Shown: positions 1 through 7,875 of the stretch, in pieces
Numbering within the stretch: the first letter of the stretch is position 1
How the letters are laid out: the number at the start of each line of letters is the position of its first letter
NCBI GenBank assembly: GCA_029932755.1
Contig: JAOZPK010000011.1
Location: 1-26,782 of the forward strand
Reading direction: 5' to 3'
Source: Candidatus Cloacimonadota bacterium
GTDB taxonomy: Bacteria > Cloacimonadota > Cloacimonadia > Cloacimonadales > TCS61
DNA: 26,782 nucleotides
The notes under the pieces: model-generated
The model's database searches: none
Seen by the model: the letters and a program-made list of their open reading frames with translations, nothing else
Told to the model about the DNA's origin: nothing
Made by a program: the position numbers and the translations under genes

Positions 1-204
1 GGATTTTATGATACTCGTGTGAATTATTGGGAACCTGCAAAATGGGTGGCAAAACTGCGGGCAAATAAAACTAATGATAACCTACTTCTTTTACAGACTA
101 ATATGAATGCCGGTCATGGCGGCTCTTCTGGACGATATGATTATCTAAAAGAGATCGCTCTTACTTATGCATTTGTTTTAGATATTTTAGATATTGATAA
201 ATAA
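1..204 (+). CDS. ptrB: Oligopeptidase B (S9 family), C-terminal end only
   Basis: The reading frame is open from the first base of the window and ends in TAA, giving the last 67 residues of a longer protein. The stretch YWEPAKWVAKLR and the later AGHGG-SGR segment are characteristic of the C-terminus of oligopeptidase B (protease II), a serine peptidase of the prolyl oligopeptidase family that cleaves after basic residues. By family comparison the Asp at fragment residue 4 (in YDTRV) and the His at residue 39 (in AGHGG) are the Asp and His of the catalytic triad; the nucleophilic Ser and the N-terminal propeller lie outside the window. The fragment ends just before the Shine-Dalgarno sequence of the next gene, so the two may be co-transcribed. 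Family assignment is firm; the choice between oligopeptidase B and a close S9A relative is slightly less so. Confidence 0.9.
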   Translation, partial: GFYDTRVNYWEPAKWVAKLRANKTNDNLLLLQTNMNAGHGGSSGRYDYLKEIALTYAFVLDILDIDK

Positions 205-214
205 AGGAGGAAGA

Positions 215-1291
215 ATGAGGATATTCAATTTAATTTTAATACTCACAATCTTACTATTTATCGGTTGCCAGCAATTGGGAACAGAAATCCAGCAGACTGG
301 AGAATTACCCGTTTCACTTTCATTGGAACCTGCATTTGAAAATGGATTTGATGTAACTGCGGTTAGAGTTACAATTACTAAAGATGATTTCATAAGCAGT
401 TTATACCTGACTATTGATGATAGCACAAATACTGCTTCCGGCACTTTTTCTGAACTTCAGCCTGGAATATATACGATCTATGTAGAAGTTTTTGAGGGTG
501 ATGATGTTATTGCTACTGGCTCAGGAACAGGAGAAGTGATTGCAGGAGAAACGACAACGGTTGAAATTATACTCGAACTTGTTCCTTTAACCGGGGATTT
601 GATAATTATCGTTGATTGGGGAAATCTTATCCCGGACATACCGCGAAGAATTCTTTTTATTGGGAATAGTATTACATATTATAATGGCGGTGTGGATCTG
701 CATACAATGAACCTGGCAAACTCTATTGACTCAACACTGTCAATTGTATGTGCTAGTGTTACCGGTGGCGGTTGGACTTTGCAGCAGCATTTTAATAGTC
801 CCACTACAATTCAAACAATTCAGGAAGGAAACTGGGATATGGTGATTTTACAAGAAATGACTTCGCGGCCGGTTAATGATCCAGAGCTTTTTTATGAATA
901 TGCTACACTTTTAGATTCAGTAATAACCGAAACAGGTGCGCAGACTGCTTTTTTCTTCAGTTGGCCATTTGAAAGTGTATTTGATGAGATGATAGAGCAA
1001 CAGTCGGCAGCTTATAATTATATTGGGAATGAGCTCGATGCACCTGTTATTCCGGTTGCACGATCCTGGCAGTTCTCTCGTCAGCAAAATCCAGAGCTAG
1101 AACTTTTTATGGAAGATGGAAATCATCCCAATGTTCATGGGACTTACCTTGCCTGCTGTACCTTCTTCGCATTTCTGTGGGATGAAACTCCAGTTGGAGC
1201 TTTATATGTAAACGATCCTGATATTACTGAAATTGAGATGCTCTTTTTACAAACTATTGCCTGGGAAACATACGAAATTTACAGACTGTAA
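215..1291 (+). CDS. Lipoprotein with SGNH/GDSL hydrolase domain (DUF4886-like)
   Basis: ATG at 215 is chosen because AAAGGAGG lies just upstream and because it gives a clean lipoprotein signal, with lipobox LFIGC and Cys18. Residues about 30-125 look like a beta-sandwich domain of the kind that precedes catalytic domains in exported proteins. Residues about 144-358 carry an SGNH-hydrolase pattern: GNSIT with candidate nucleophile Ser152, a glycine-rich block (TGGGW), an ILQE block, and DGNHP near the end with candidate Asp301 and His304. This layout matches DUF4886-type SGNH hydrolases, which act as esterases or carbohydrate deacetylases; the substrate cannot be read from the sequence. The protein should be anchored to a membrane on the outer side of the inner membrane. 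It directly follows the oligopeptidase gene and converges with the minus-strand surface-protein gene. Confidence 0.8.
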   Translation: MRIFNLILILTILLFIGCQQLGTEIQQTGELPVSLSLEPAFENGFDVTAVRVTITKDDFISSLYLTIDDSTNTASGTFSELQPGIYTIYVEVFEGDDVIATGSGTGEVIAGETTTVEIILELVPLTGDLIIIVDWGNLIPDIPRRILFIGNSITYYNGGVDLHTMNLANSIDSTLSIVCASVTGGGWTLQQHFNSPTTIQTIQEGNWDMVILQEMTSRPVNDPELFYEYATLLDSVITETGAQTAFFFSWPFESVFDEMIEQQSAAYNYIGNELDAPVIPVARSWQFSRQQNPELELFMEDGNHPNVHGTYLACCTFFAFLWDETPVGALYVNDPDITEIEMLFLQTIAWETYEIYRL

Positions 1292-1323
1292 CAAAAAAGC
1301 CCCTCAATTTACACTAAAGGGCT
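1292..1323 (-). terminator. Rho-independent terminator of the minus-strand surface-protein gene
   Basis: Read on the minus strand, arms AGCCC and GGGCT close a hairpin of about 11 pairs (some wobble) with a four-base loop, followed by six T residues. It lies 20 bases beyond the TAG at 1343-1345, where the surface-protein frame really ends if the internal TGA is read through. That supports the longer original gene. On the plus strand no T tract follows the hairpin, so it is a weak terminator for the lipoprotein gene. Confidence 0.7.
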
Positions 1324-1342
1324 AATTACTAACAGCAAAATA

Positions 1343-2962
1343 CTAATAGTTCATCCTACTCAATTCCCTTTTCACTTCCAACTTATTTACCTTTCTGTTT
1401 AAACTATTTATTTCCTTCAAATAATTAAGTTCATCTTCTCCCAGATCTACATAAGCAACAACATTATAGAACATCTGTTCACTGAATTGAGCAACAACCT
1501 CGTGTGTATGAGTTGTTTCTGTTGTTCATGCTAAAAACCAGAAATGTTCTTCATCCGGCATTTCGTTGTAATAGACAACATATCCGTCAGGTACACAAGG
1601 ATCTCCATAGATCGTAGTATCTACAGCACTCCAGGTTATAATGGCATCATCTCCTGAGATATTGATTTGAACATTTGCCGGGGGTGCTGGGGGATCATTG
1701 CCATAAACAGTTATATAATCAACTTTTGTTTCTGTATCTATAGAATCATTAACATCGGTCACTGTAAGTGAGACCGTGTAAATTCCCGGCAGCAGGTACT
1801 CAATAGAAGGATCCTGCAGAGAAGAATTAGTACCATCCCCGAAATCCCAATACCATTCATCAATTGCTCCTGTTCCTTGTGTAGAAAGATCCGTAAAATC
1901 AACCATTAATGGAGAATATCCTTGGGTAGTATCTATCGCAAATTCTGCATCTGGAAGAAAATATTGGAAACAATAAGCTCCCATATCCGTTATGGAACCG
2001 TCCGGGTCTAATGGTGATGCCGGATCACCAGCATCGATACATGGAGAAGTTGGTTGAAGGTGATAATTCCCGATTGAAGGATTAACAAATAATGGATCGC
2101 TATCTATATTACCTTCCAACCAGTTTACCGTACCGTTATTGTTTAATATTCCAGATTCTCCACCTTGAATATCTGAATAGGATATTGTGATTGAATTAGG
2201 ATCCTCTGGATAATTTAGGTAATCAAAGTAAATTTCTACAATCGAGTCATTCCACAATATAGAATTTATTAATACAGGACTACAATTCATAAAGCAAACA
2301 ATGCAATATCCTAAAGGTCCACCATAAGAATTATCTGATATTGTATTATTCTCAAAAATCGGATTAGAATTGTTATAACAACCAATGGTATAATCACCAT
2401 GATTACCAGATATTATTACATTCTTTAAACTCGGACTGGAATTATCCCAACAGTAAATTCCACTACCTGAATTACCGTAATTATTTGATATTGTTACATC
2501 CTGTAAATTCGGATTGCAACTGTAAAAATAAATTCCACCACCATAATCAGCGGAATTATCTGATATTGTTAGATTTTCTAAAATCGGACTTGAGGGGCTA
2601 CTACAGCAAATTCCACCACCCCAATCGGTAGATCCATTTGTAATAGTGAAACCAGTTAGAACAGAAGTAGAATCCTCACCACTATTAAAGGTTACAACAC
2701 TACCATTACTGTTCCCATCGATAATGGTTGAGGAAATATAGGTTGTATCCTGGGTTGTTAAAAATAATGAAGCCACTGTGATGTTTTTTCCATTAAAGTT
2801 GATATTCTCCACATAAGTTCCGGATTGTACAAGGACGGTGTCAGTGTTTTTTGCTGCATTAATGCCGGCTTGTATAGAGGGCTGGTCAGCCGGTATATTA
2901 ATAGTTACAGCAAAAATAAAAGTGAGTGACAATAAAAATAAAATTGTAAAGATTTATTTTAT
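1343..2962 (-). pseudogene. Exported beta-helix/PKD/FnIII-like surface protein, apparently decayed
   Basis: The longest uninterrupted frame (TTG at 2932 to TGA at 1526) encodes 468 residues: about nine turns of right-handed beta-helix with repeated GGGIY and TISDN-type motifs, a PKD domain (residues about 330-410, with WYWDFGDG), then the start of a fibronectin-III-like domain. The same frame continues past the TGA for 60 codons (EVVAQFSEQM, then NVVAYVDLGE) to a TAG at 1343-1345, completing that domain just before a terminator. At the 5' end, GGAGG (minus strand, 2968-2972) precedes ATA-AAA-TAA-ATC-TTT-ACA, where an ATG-AAA-AAA signal-peptide start would be expected. The hydrophobic core ILFLLSLTFIFAV is intact, but the TTG start has no adjacent Shine-Dalgarno sequence and no basic n-region. 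I read this as a formerly secreted surface protein with three point lesions. Sequencing error or residual expression cannot be excluded. Confidence 0.7.
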
Positions 2963-2972
2963 AAAAACCTCC

Positions 2973-3361
2973 AAAGAACGTTCGATCTTTCAGATTTATT
3001 CAAATTAAAATCACATCATTGAAAATATTTTTATAAATTTCTTAAGTATAAAATCAATAAAACAAACATCACGTCAAGTGTTTAATTATCTATTTGTTTT
3101 ATATATAACAGATTGCACTTATTTTGTTTGATATTCAAAAAATTTTGATTTACCAAATCCTTGACATCATTATTTACAAAATAACTTTTGTTTTTGCGCT
3201 GAAGTAAAGGATTCTAAAGCTTTTGTTACTAGCCAAGATACTTTATCGATAGGGTATTTTTGGAAATGGAAATATCTCCCGTGTTTGGAAAGGCGAGAAA
3301 AAGTTGAATTTAGTGTAACAATTCTTTCGCCTTAAAGAAAATAATATTTTAAAAAGGTTTT
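2973..3361. other. Intergenic region between divergent transcripts, with possible leader of the ECF operon
   Basis: No gene is visible in these 389 very AT-rich bases. The left part should hold the promoter of the minus-strand surface-protein gene. A perfect 10-base inverted repeat (ATAAAACAAA at 3057-3066, TTTGTTTTAT at 3093-3102) separates the halves. TTGACA at 3161-3166 is a candidate -35 box for the plus-strand operon, with TAACTT 15 bases later; the short spacing makes it uncertain. About 170 bases of leader would follow. No TPP, cobalamin, FMN or molybdenum-cofactor riboswitch consensus was recognised by eye. Confidence 0.5.
3290..3333 (+). promoter_or_regulatory. Leader hairpin upstream of the ECF S-component gene
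   Basis: AAGGCGA (3290-3296) pairs perfectly with TCGCCTT (3327-3333), and the inner bases can extend the stem imperfectly (AGTTG with CAATT). The hairpin ends 28 bases before the ATG at 3362 and has no T tract behind it, so it is not a standard terminator. It could belong to a structured leader controlling translation of the ECF operon. Only the pairing is seen; the regulatory role is inferred. Confidence 0.35.
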
Positions 3362-3898
3362 ATGAGCTGGTTAAGAAAATATTCATCTCAGGATCTGCTG
3401 TATATAGCTATAATGAGTGCTTTGGGACTGGCAGCCAAACCGATTATAACTCCACTTATTCATCTTATATCAGCTCCATTAATGATACCTGGAGGTTCGC
3501 TTGCAGGAGGCTTATATATGATGTGGATAGCACTTGCAATTGCCATCGTGAATAAACCCGGTGCAGGATTACTAGTTGGTATCACCCAGGCTATTGTCAT
3601 GCTGAGTATGGGATATTTTGGGAATCACGGTGCCGTCTCACTTATTAGTTATACAATGCCGGGATTAATGGCAGAGGTTGTTTCACTGTTCTTTAAAAAG
3701 AAGAGCACTTTAACTTTCCATGTTCTCGTTGTAACTGTAGCTAATATAACAGGTGCGGTTATTGTCACCATAATTGTAATGAGACTTTCAGCAATTCCTT
3801 TCATAATTTCACTTATAGCAGCTGCTATCTCGGGAATCGTGGGTGGCATTATTTCATATTCGATGTTCAATAAACTGAAAAAATTTAATATAGTGTAG
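3362..3898 (+). CDS. ECF transporter S component, YkoE-like
   Basis: This 178-residue protein is almost entirely hydrophobic, with five to six membrane segments, the usual size for the substrate-binding S component of an energy-coupling-factor vitamin importer. The middle stretch YMMWIALAIAIVNKPGAGLL, followed by a GNHGA loop and a PGLMAEVV helix, has the pattern of the YkoE family, whose studied members import thiamine or its hydroxymethylpyrimidine precursor; the KPGA motif is the clearest shared element. It opens an operon that also holds two ECF ATPases and EcfT, so this is a dedicated transporter. The ATG at 3362 has only a weak AAGG as ribosome site. Substrate is uncertain: no TPP riboswitch was seen, and the exported genes that follow are not part of the known YkoEDC system. 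Confidence 0.75.
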   Translation: MSWLRKYSSQDLLYIAIMSALGLAAKPIITPLIHLISAPLMIPGGSLAGGLYMMWIALAIAIVNKPGAGLLVGITQAIVMLSMGYFGNHGAVSLISYTMPGLMAEVVSLFFKKKSTLTFHVLVVTVANITGAVIVTIIVMRLSAIPFIISLIAAAISGIVGGIISYSMFNKLKKFNIV

Positions 3899-3905
3899 GT
3901 AAAAA

Positions 3906-4814
3906 ATGAAATTTAAAATAATTGGACTAATTCTATTTGTTAGTACAATGCTCTTTTCAATTGAAGTTGTAGATTCAGATAGAATTATAAACTTAGAACG
4001 AACAAAACTGGATAGTTATGAGAAAGTTGAAATAACAACGCATCGCAATAAAGATGGTGAAGAAAAAAATGATAATTGGGTTGGTGTGAAACTCACCGAT
4101 ATTTTACAAGAATACGATATTAACAAATATGACAAATTGTGTTTTATATCTTCAGATAATTATCTTGTTCGTGTTACTAAAGAAGATATATTAAATAATG
4201 AAAGTATCTTAGCTTTAGTTAGGAATGGTAAAACACTTACAGATGAGCATATTCGTCTTGTGATCCCGGGAATTAGAGATATGTTCTGGATACAAGATAT
4301 CAGTACAATTAAGACTGAATCAATCTCCGATATGCCTTTCCCCCATACAATTTACTTTGCTGAGTCAATTTTACAAAATACACAAATTAGAGATGAACTT
4401 CCTCCTTTTGTTAAGGTAAATGGTTATACCTTTCCCGAGATCATGTCTCAAGCATTTCCATTTCTTAAAGATGAAGTACTTGTAGTTGGGAAAGATGGAG
4501 TAAAACATAGTTTAGATTATGACAAATATTTAAAGAATGCTGTTTTGATAAAAACTGGTGACTCATTTGATTTGAAAAGTCCTGATATGCCGGCAGGCAT
4601 GTGGATCAAGGATTTGGCATACATTCAAATCTTTGATATTGCAGTTATCTTCCAAATTCACTTCAAATCGCTTAAAAACGTGAATAACATACTCAATTGG
4701 AAATATTTCCCCGAAGAAGTGATTTTCCATTTTGGCGAGAATACTAAAAAGCAAAGTTCAAATGAAGATTTTAATACTGGAAATTGGAGTGAAGCAGAAT
4801 GGTTGGAATGGTAA
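3906..4814 (+). CDS. Exported protein with two sulfite-oxidase-fold-like domains, ECF-associated
   Basis: An N-terminal signal peptide (MKFKIIGLILFVSTMLFS) is followed by a domain at about residues 25-135 with the pattern of the oxidoreductase molybdopterin-binding (sulfite oxidase-like) fold: GVKLTDIL, then a strand ending in SSDNY, then ALVRNGKTL and RLVIPG, ending in a WIQDI strand. A weaker copy lies at about residues 150-255 (GYTFPEIM, GKDG, MWIKDLAYIQI). The remaining tail is acidic and Trp-rich. The only Cys in the first domain is within a hydrophobic strand, so redox catalysis as in sulfite oxidase is unlikely; a ligand-binding role is inferred. It follows the S-component gene by seven bases, and its 3' end overlaps the next gene by 16 bases. 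The domain assignment is from pattern only and needs a profile or structure search. Confidence 0.6.
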   Translation: MKFKIIGLILFVSTMLFSIEVVDSDRIINLERTKLDSYEKVEITTHRNKDGEEKNDNWVGVKLTDILQEYDINKYDKLCFISSDNYLVRVTKEDILNNESILALVRNGKTLTDEHIRLVIPGIRDMFWIQDISTIKTESISDMPFPHTIYFAESILQNTQIRDELPPFVKVNGYTFPEIMSQAFPFLKDEVLVVGKDGVKHSLDYDKYLKNAVLIKTGDSFDLKSPDMPAGMWIKDLAYIQIFDIAVIFQIHFKSLKNVNNILNWKYFPEEVIFHFGENTKKQSSNEDFNTGNWSEAEWLEW

Positions 4815-5242
4815 AAAGAGTTTCAATATTATTTTTTATTTTGTCTCTTTTTGCCTGTTCACCAAAAAATTTGATCGTTACAGGAAACATTGTGGATGGA
4901 GCAGAAATCAGCAATGAAGGCAGACTTAATGAGATACTTAATGAAATTACACCTTCAGTAAAATATGCGCTTCTAATTGGCTCTGATGGAACTGCTGCTT
5001 TAATAACATCGCGAAGTTTTTCTAAAATTCATATTCAAAGAGATAAGGATGGTTGGAATTCTAAAGCGGATAACTTACCGGCAGTTTGCAATATCCGTAA
5101 TCTTAAAGAGATTTGCGTTTATACCAGAACTTCAATTGAAAATAACCATTTCTCAGATCGCTTGAATGATTTTGAATTTTTAGGACAAAGCAGCAAGAAT
5201 GGATATTTCGCTAGGAAATATAAGGAATTAGGTAGAGAATAG
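4799..5242 (+). CDS. Small lipoprotein in the ECF operon
   Basis: The 147-residue product begins with a lipoprotein signal ending in SLFAC, lipid-anchor Cys20. ATG at 4799 is preferred over ATG at 4808 because GGAG lies nine bases before it. The mature part contains GRLNEILNE and then YALLIGSDGTAALIT, which resembles the central part of the sulfite-oxidase-like domains of its two neighbours (a helix, then a strand ending in S-D-G/N). It may therefore be a third, shortened member of the same family. The reading frame overlaps the previous gene by 16 bases and ends two bases before the next, so translation is probably coupled. Function is not recognised; location outside the cytoplasmic membrane and a role with the ECF transporter are inferred from context. 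Confidence 0.7.
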   Translation: MVGMVKRVSILFFILSLFACSPKNLIVTGNIVDGAEISNEGRLNEILNEITPSVKYALLIGSDGTAALITSRSFSKIHIQRDKDGWNSKADNLPAVCNIRNLKEICVYTRTSIENNHFSDRLNDFEFLGQSSKNGYFARKYKELGRE

Positions 5243-5244
5243 CG

Positions 5245-5673
5245 ATGAAGAAAACTATTTTAATTCTTATAGTTCTGATAATAATTCTCCTTGCACTTAT
5301 TATTTATCAAAAAAGTAAAGTAACAGATGAAGAAGGAATTAAGATAATTTATAAAGACCGAGAAATATTTCTTTCTTACGCCAGGATTCGTTCAATTAAG
5401 CAAATTAGTTTTACAACAGAACGAGGTGATAAATTTAGTGGTTTCGATTTTACTGATGTTCTTCAAATATTAAAAATTCCAACCGATATTAGAACTGAAT
5501 ATATATTTCACTCTAAAGATGGTGGCACTCTTAATTTAACTAAAAAAGAAAATGAAACCTGTTATCTAGTATTTCAGGAAGATGCAACAGGTCAGTTTAT
5601 CCGATTGGTAATACCAACTGATGAGTTTAGTCAGCGTTGGATCAAATATCTTGTAGCAATTGAAATAGAATAA
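5245..5673 (+). CDS. Membrane-anchored sulfite-oxidase-fold-like protein, ECF-associated
   Basis: A single hydrophobic segment (residues about 4-22, ILILIVLIIILLALIIY) has no lipobox and probably anchors the protein in the inner membrane with the rest outside. Residues about 30-142 show the same pattern as the first protein of the set: FDFTDVLQ helix, HSKDGGTL turn, a strand ending CYLVFQ, then GQFIRLVIPTD and a final WIKYLVAIEI strand. This matches the core of the oxidoreductase molybdopterin-binding fold but is short and lacks an obvious cofactor-ligating Cys in the usual place. The stop codon overlaps the start of the first ATPase gene (TAATG), tying it to the transporter. A substrate-handling subunit is the likeliest role, by inference. 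Confidence 0.65.
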   Translation: MKKTILILIVLIIILLALIIYQKSKVTDEEGIKIIYKDREIFLSYARIRSIKQISFTTERGDKFSGFDFTDVLQILKIPTDIRTEYIFHSKDGGTLNLTKKENETCYLVFQEDATGQFIRLVIPTDEFSQRWIKYLVAIEIE

Positions 5674-6335
5674 TGCTAGAACTTAAAAACATCTCCTTTC
5701 GATATAATGCGAATTCTCCTTTATTGATAAATAATTTTTCATTCTTAGCAGTAAAGGGAAATATAATTGCTGTTTGTGGTGATAGCGGAACCGGTAAAAC
5801 CACACTCTTGAATATTATTTGCAGTGTAATCCCTAAAATATTTCCCGGAGTTTTATCAGGAACTATTTCCCACAATAATATTAATATTTCCGAGCTGTCT
5901 ATTCCAGAAGTTGCACCCCAAATTAGTTTGCTAATGCAGCATCCCGACAATCAGCTATTTTTTCCTACAGTTGAGCAGGAACTTGCTTTCGCTCCGGAAA
6001 ATCTTAAAATCCCAGCTAAGGATATTATCAAGCGAATTGATGATGTTCTTGTCAAATTGGATATTGAAGACCTGCGACATAAAGAAACAGCTTCTCTTTC
6101 GTTTGGACAAAAAAAGCTAGTTACACTTGCATCTATCCTTACACTTTCACCCGATGTATATTTATTGGATGAACCATTTGCCGGACTTTCACAAAAAAAT
6201 ATAAAACTAATTTCAGATGAGATCAAAACTTTAGCTGATAATGGGAAAATAATATTTCTTGCAGGTCATTCAAATGATATTATTCAATTCGCAAATAAAA
6301 CAATTGAAATGGAAAATCTAAATGAAAAGCATTAG
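5673..6335 (+). CDS. ECF transporter ATPase A (first of two)
   Basis: This is a complete 220-residue ABC ATPase. Walker A is GDSGTGKT (36-43), the Q-loop is MQHPDNQLF (Gln89), and the region after it (TVEQELAFAPENL) is typical of ECF/CbiO ATPases. The signature is LSFGQ (142-146) instead of LSGGQ, Walker B is VYLLDEP (162-168), the D-loop is AGLS rather than GLD, and the switch His is His199. Walker A and Walker B are intact, so ATP binding is expected; the altered signature and D-loop suggest an unequal pair with the second ATPase. It would act as a cytoplasmic heterodimer coupled to EcfT. Its start overlaps the preceding stop codon (TAATG), and its end overlaps the next gene by 14 bases. 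Confidence 0.9.
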   Translation: MLELKNISFRYNANSPLLINNFSFLAVKGNIIAVCGDSGTGKTTLLNIICSVIPKIFPGVLSGTISHNNINISELSIPEVAPQISLLMQHPDNQLFFPTVEQELAFAPENLKIPAKDIIKRIDDVLVKLDIEDLRHKETASLSFGQKKLVTLASILTLSPDVYLLDEPFAGLSQKNIKLISDEIKTLADNGKIIFLAGHSNDIIQFANKTIEMENLNEKH

Positions 6336-6993
6336 AATTAAAGATCTTTCATTTGCATATCAACTTGAAAATCCTATTTTTACAAATGCTTCACTTGAGC
6401 TTCCATTTAATGAGATCACATTTCTAAAAGGAGCAAATGGATCAGGGAAGACAACACTTTGCCGCATTCTCAGTGGTTTAGAAAAAAGATATATTGGTTC
6501 AATTAATATTAATAACTTAAATTTCAAACCATTTTCTTTTACTGAACGAGCAAAATCAATTATTTATCTTAAACAGGAACCACTTTCCAATGTTGTTGCA
6601 GCTACTCCTGAGGATGATCTTACTTTATGGCAGCATGGTTTCGATAAGCATCCCAATGAATCGTCTTCTGAACTAAGAAAAAGAGTAATGGAAAGATTAA
6701 GAATTAAAGATCTTAAGGATAAACCATTCTGGGAATTGAGTGGCGGACAAGTAAAGCGGATTGGATTAGCTGCACTTCTTATAAACTATGATAAATATTG
6801 GATCCTTGACGAACCGATATCAGGACTAGATAATACATTAATCAGGATATTTATTGAGATATTAGAAGAGAGGAAGACTTTGGGAAAAGGTTGTCTTATC
6901 ATATCTCACAAAGAAGATAAAATCCTGAATCTTATTGATAAAAGTTATTTAATTCAGAATGAACATATTGAACAAATTGCGAGAAAATTTTGA
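6322..6993 (+). CDS. ECF transporter ATPase A' (second of two)
   Basis: The 223-residue ABC ATPase has a canonical set of motifs: Walker A GANGSGKT (37-44), Q-loop LKQEP (Gln85), signature LSGGQ (139-143), Walker B YWILDEP (159-165), D-loop SGLD and switch His196 in SHKED. It pairs naturally with the preceding ATPase to form the A-A' dimer that powers the ECF module. In YkoEDC of Bacillus the two ATPase halves are fused in one protein (YkoD); here they are separate, overlapping genes. The Q-loop region (EPLSNVVAATPEDDL) is longer on the acidic side than usual, with no clear meaning. TGA is its stop codon, which shows that TGA is an ordinary stop in this genome. Confidence 0.9.
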   Translation: MKSIRIKDLSFAYQLENPIFTNASLELPFNEITFLKGANGSGKTTLCRILSGLEKRYIGSININNLNFKPFSFTERAKSIIYLKQEPLSNVVAATPEDDLTLWQHGFDKHPNESSSELRKRVMERLRIKDLKDKPFWELSGGQVKRIGLAALLINYDKYWILDEPISGLDNTLIRIFIEILEERKTLGKGCLIISHKEDKILNLIDKSYLIQNEHIEQIARKF

Positions 6994-7763
6994 AGAATAC
7001 AAACAGAAAGCATAAAAATATGGATTCATCAACACTTTTGAATCTCCGTACAATAATAATTTTAGTTTCTACAATTACTACTCTTTCTGTAATTTATAAT
7101 ACAATACTCATGCAAATTTCATTAATTTTCTTCTCGATTTTTCTATTGCTAGTAATTCAACCTTCAAGACATAGGTTTAACCGGTTAATGCATAGAATGA
7201 AAATGATCTTGAGAGTTGTCATATCACTTATGGTATTCCAGATATTATTCCGGCATGGTGGAGAAATTATTTGGCAATTTGGAACAATCAAGATCACAAG
7301 CTTAGGAGTAAATTATGGAGTTTCCTCTTCCCTACGCCTTATGTTGATCGTTATAATTGCAGGTCTGCTTCTGGATATTCCTTATTATGATTATATTCTC
7401 GCCTTTCGTAGTTGGAAGATCCCGTATGAAATTTCGTTTCTAGTCGCTTCGGTTATTCATTTTATCCCGATCTTCCACAAACAATTTATAACAAGTAGAG
7501 AAGCTCTAAATCTACGTGGAATCGAAATATCAACATCTACATTGCACAAGCGTTTCAAGATTTTCTCAGCACTTGTATTTCCGGTTATTGCCAAAGCGAT
7601 CTCAGAAGTTAAGTATCGTTCTATTTCATTAGAACTTCGAGCTTTTAGATTATATCCTGAAAGAACTTTCATTTATCAAGCAAAGTTAAAATGGTATGAT
7701 ATTATTATTCAAATTTTCATTTTTATTGGATTCGTTATATTGGTTTTTGTAACATATTTCTAA
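6990..7763 (+). CDS. ecfT: ECF transporter transmembrane component EcfT (CbiQ family)
   Basis: The protein has four to five hydrophobic segments and, in the cytoplasmic coupling region, LRG (residues about 174-176, in EALNLRGIEI) and LELRAFR (about 212-218). These correspond to the two short Arg-containing coupling motifs with which EcfT contacts the two ATPases. At about 257 residues it has the normal family length. I start it at TTG 6990, which overlaps the TGA of the preceding gene and so suits translational coupling; ATG at 7020 is an alternative with no better ribosome site. It is the last gene of the ECF operon, 112 bases before the next gene. Confidence 0.85.
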   Translation: MKNTNRKHKNMDSSTLLNLRTIIILVSTITTLSVIYNTILMQISLIFFSIFLLLVIQPSRHRFNRLMHRMKMILRVVISLMVFQILFRHGGEIIWQFGTIKITSLGVNYGVSSSLRLMLIVIIAGLLLDIPYYDYILAFRSWKIPYEISFLVASVIHFIPIFHKQFITSREALNLRGIEISTSTLHKRFKIFSALVFPVIAKAISEVKYRSISLELRAFRLYPERTFIYQAKLKWYDIIIQIFIFIGFVILVFVTYF

Positions 7764-7875
7764 ATTATATGATTTAAAATAATTAAATACTATTTTGTTT
7801 TTTAAATTGACAAACATATATAATTTACTTTTTTAATATTTCAATATAGTTTGAAGATATTATAATGGAGCAAAT
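7764..7875 (+). promoter_or_regulatory. Promoter-like region before the DUF6754 cluster
   Basis: This AT-rich gap contains TTGTTT (7795-7800), 18 bases, then TATAAT (7819-7824), a reasonable sigma-70-type arrangement about 50 bases upstream of the start codon at 7876. A separate TTGACA lies at 7807-7812 without a well-placed -10 box. No terminator hairpin was found after ecfT, so some read-through from the ECF operon is possible. Assignment is by eye only. Confidence 0.35.

Noticed and set aside
1526..1528. In-frame TGA as a selenocysteine or reassigned codon
   Set aside because: TGA ends several ordinary genes in the window. The site corresponds to a loop of an FnIII-like domain, where Ser (TCA) is one base away. 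A 6-pair AACAAC/GTTGTT pairing downstream is weak and not SECIS-like.
3057..3102. Perfect 10-base inverted repeat as a transposon end or attachment site
   Set aside because: It is AT-only apart from one pair, has a 26-base loop, and no transposase, integrase or target duplication is nearby.
3199..3361. TPP or molybdenum-cofactor riboswitch before the YkoE-like gene
   Set aside because: Neither the TPP core (CUGAGA, then the conserved UGAUCUGGAUAAUGC-like part) nor a Moco motif could be found by eye, so only a generic structured leader is reported.
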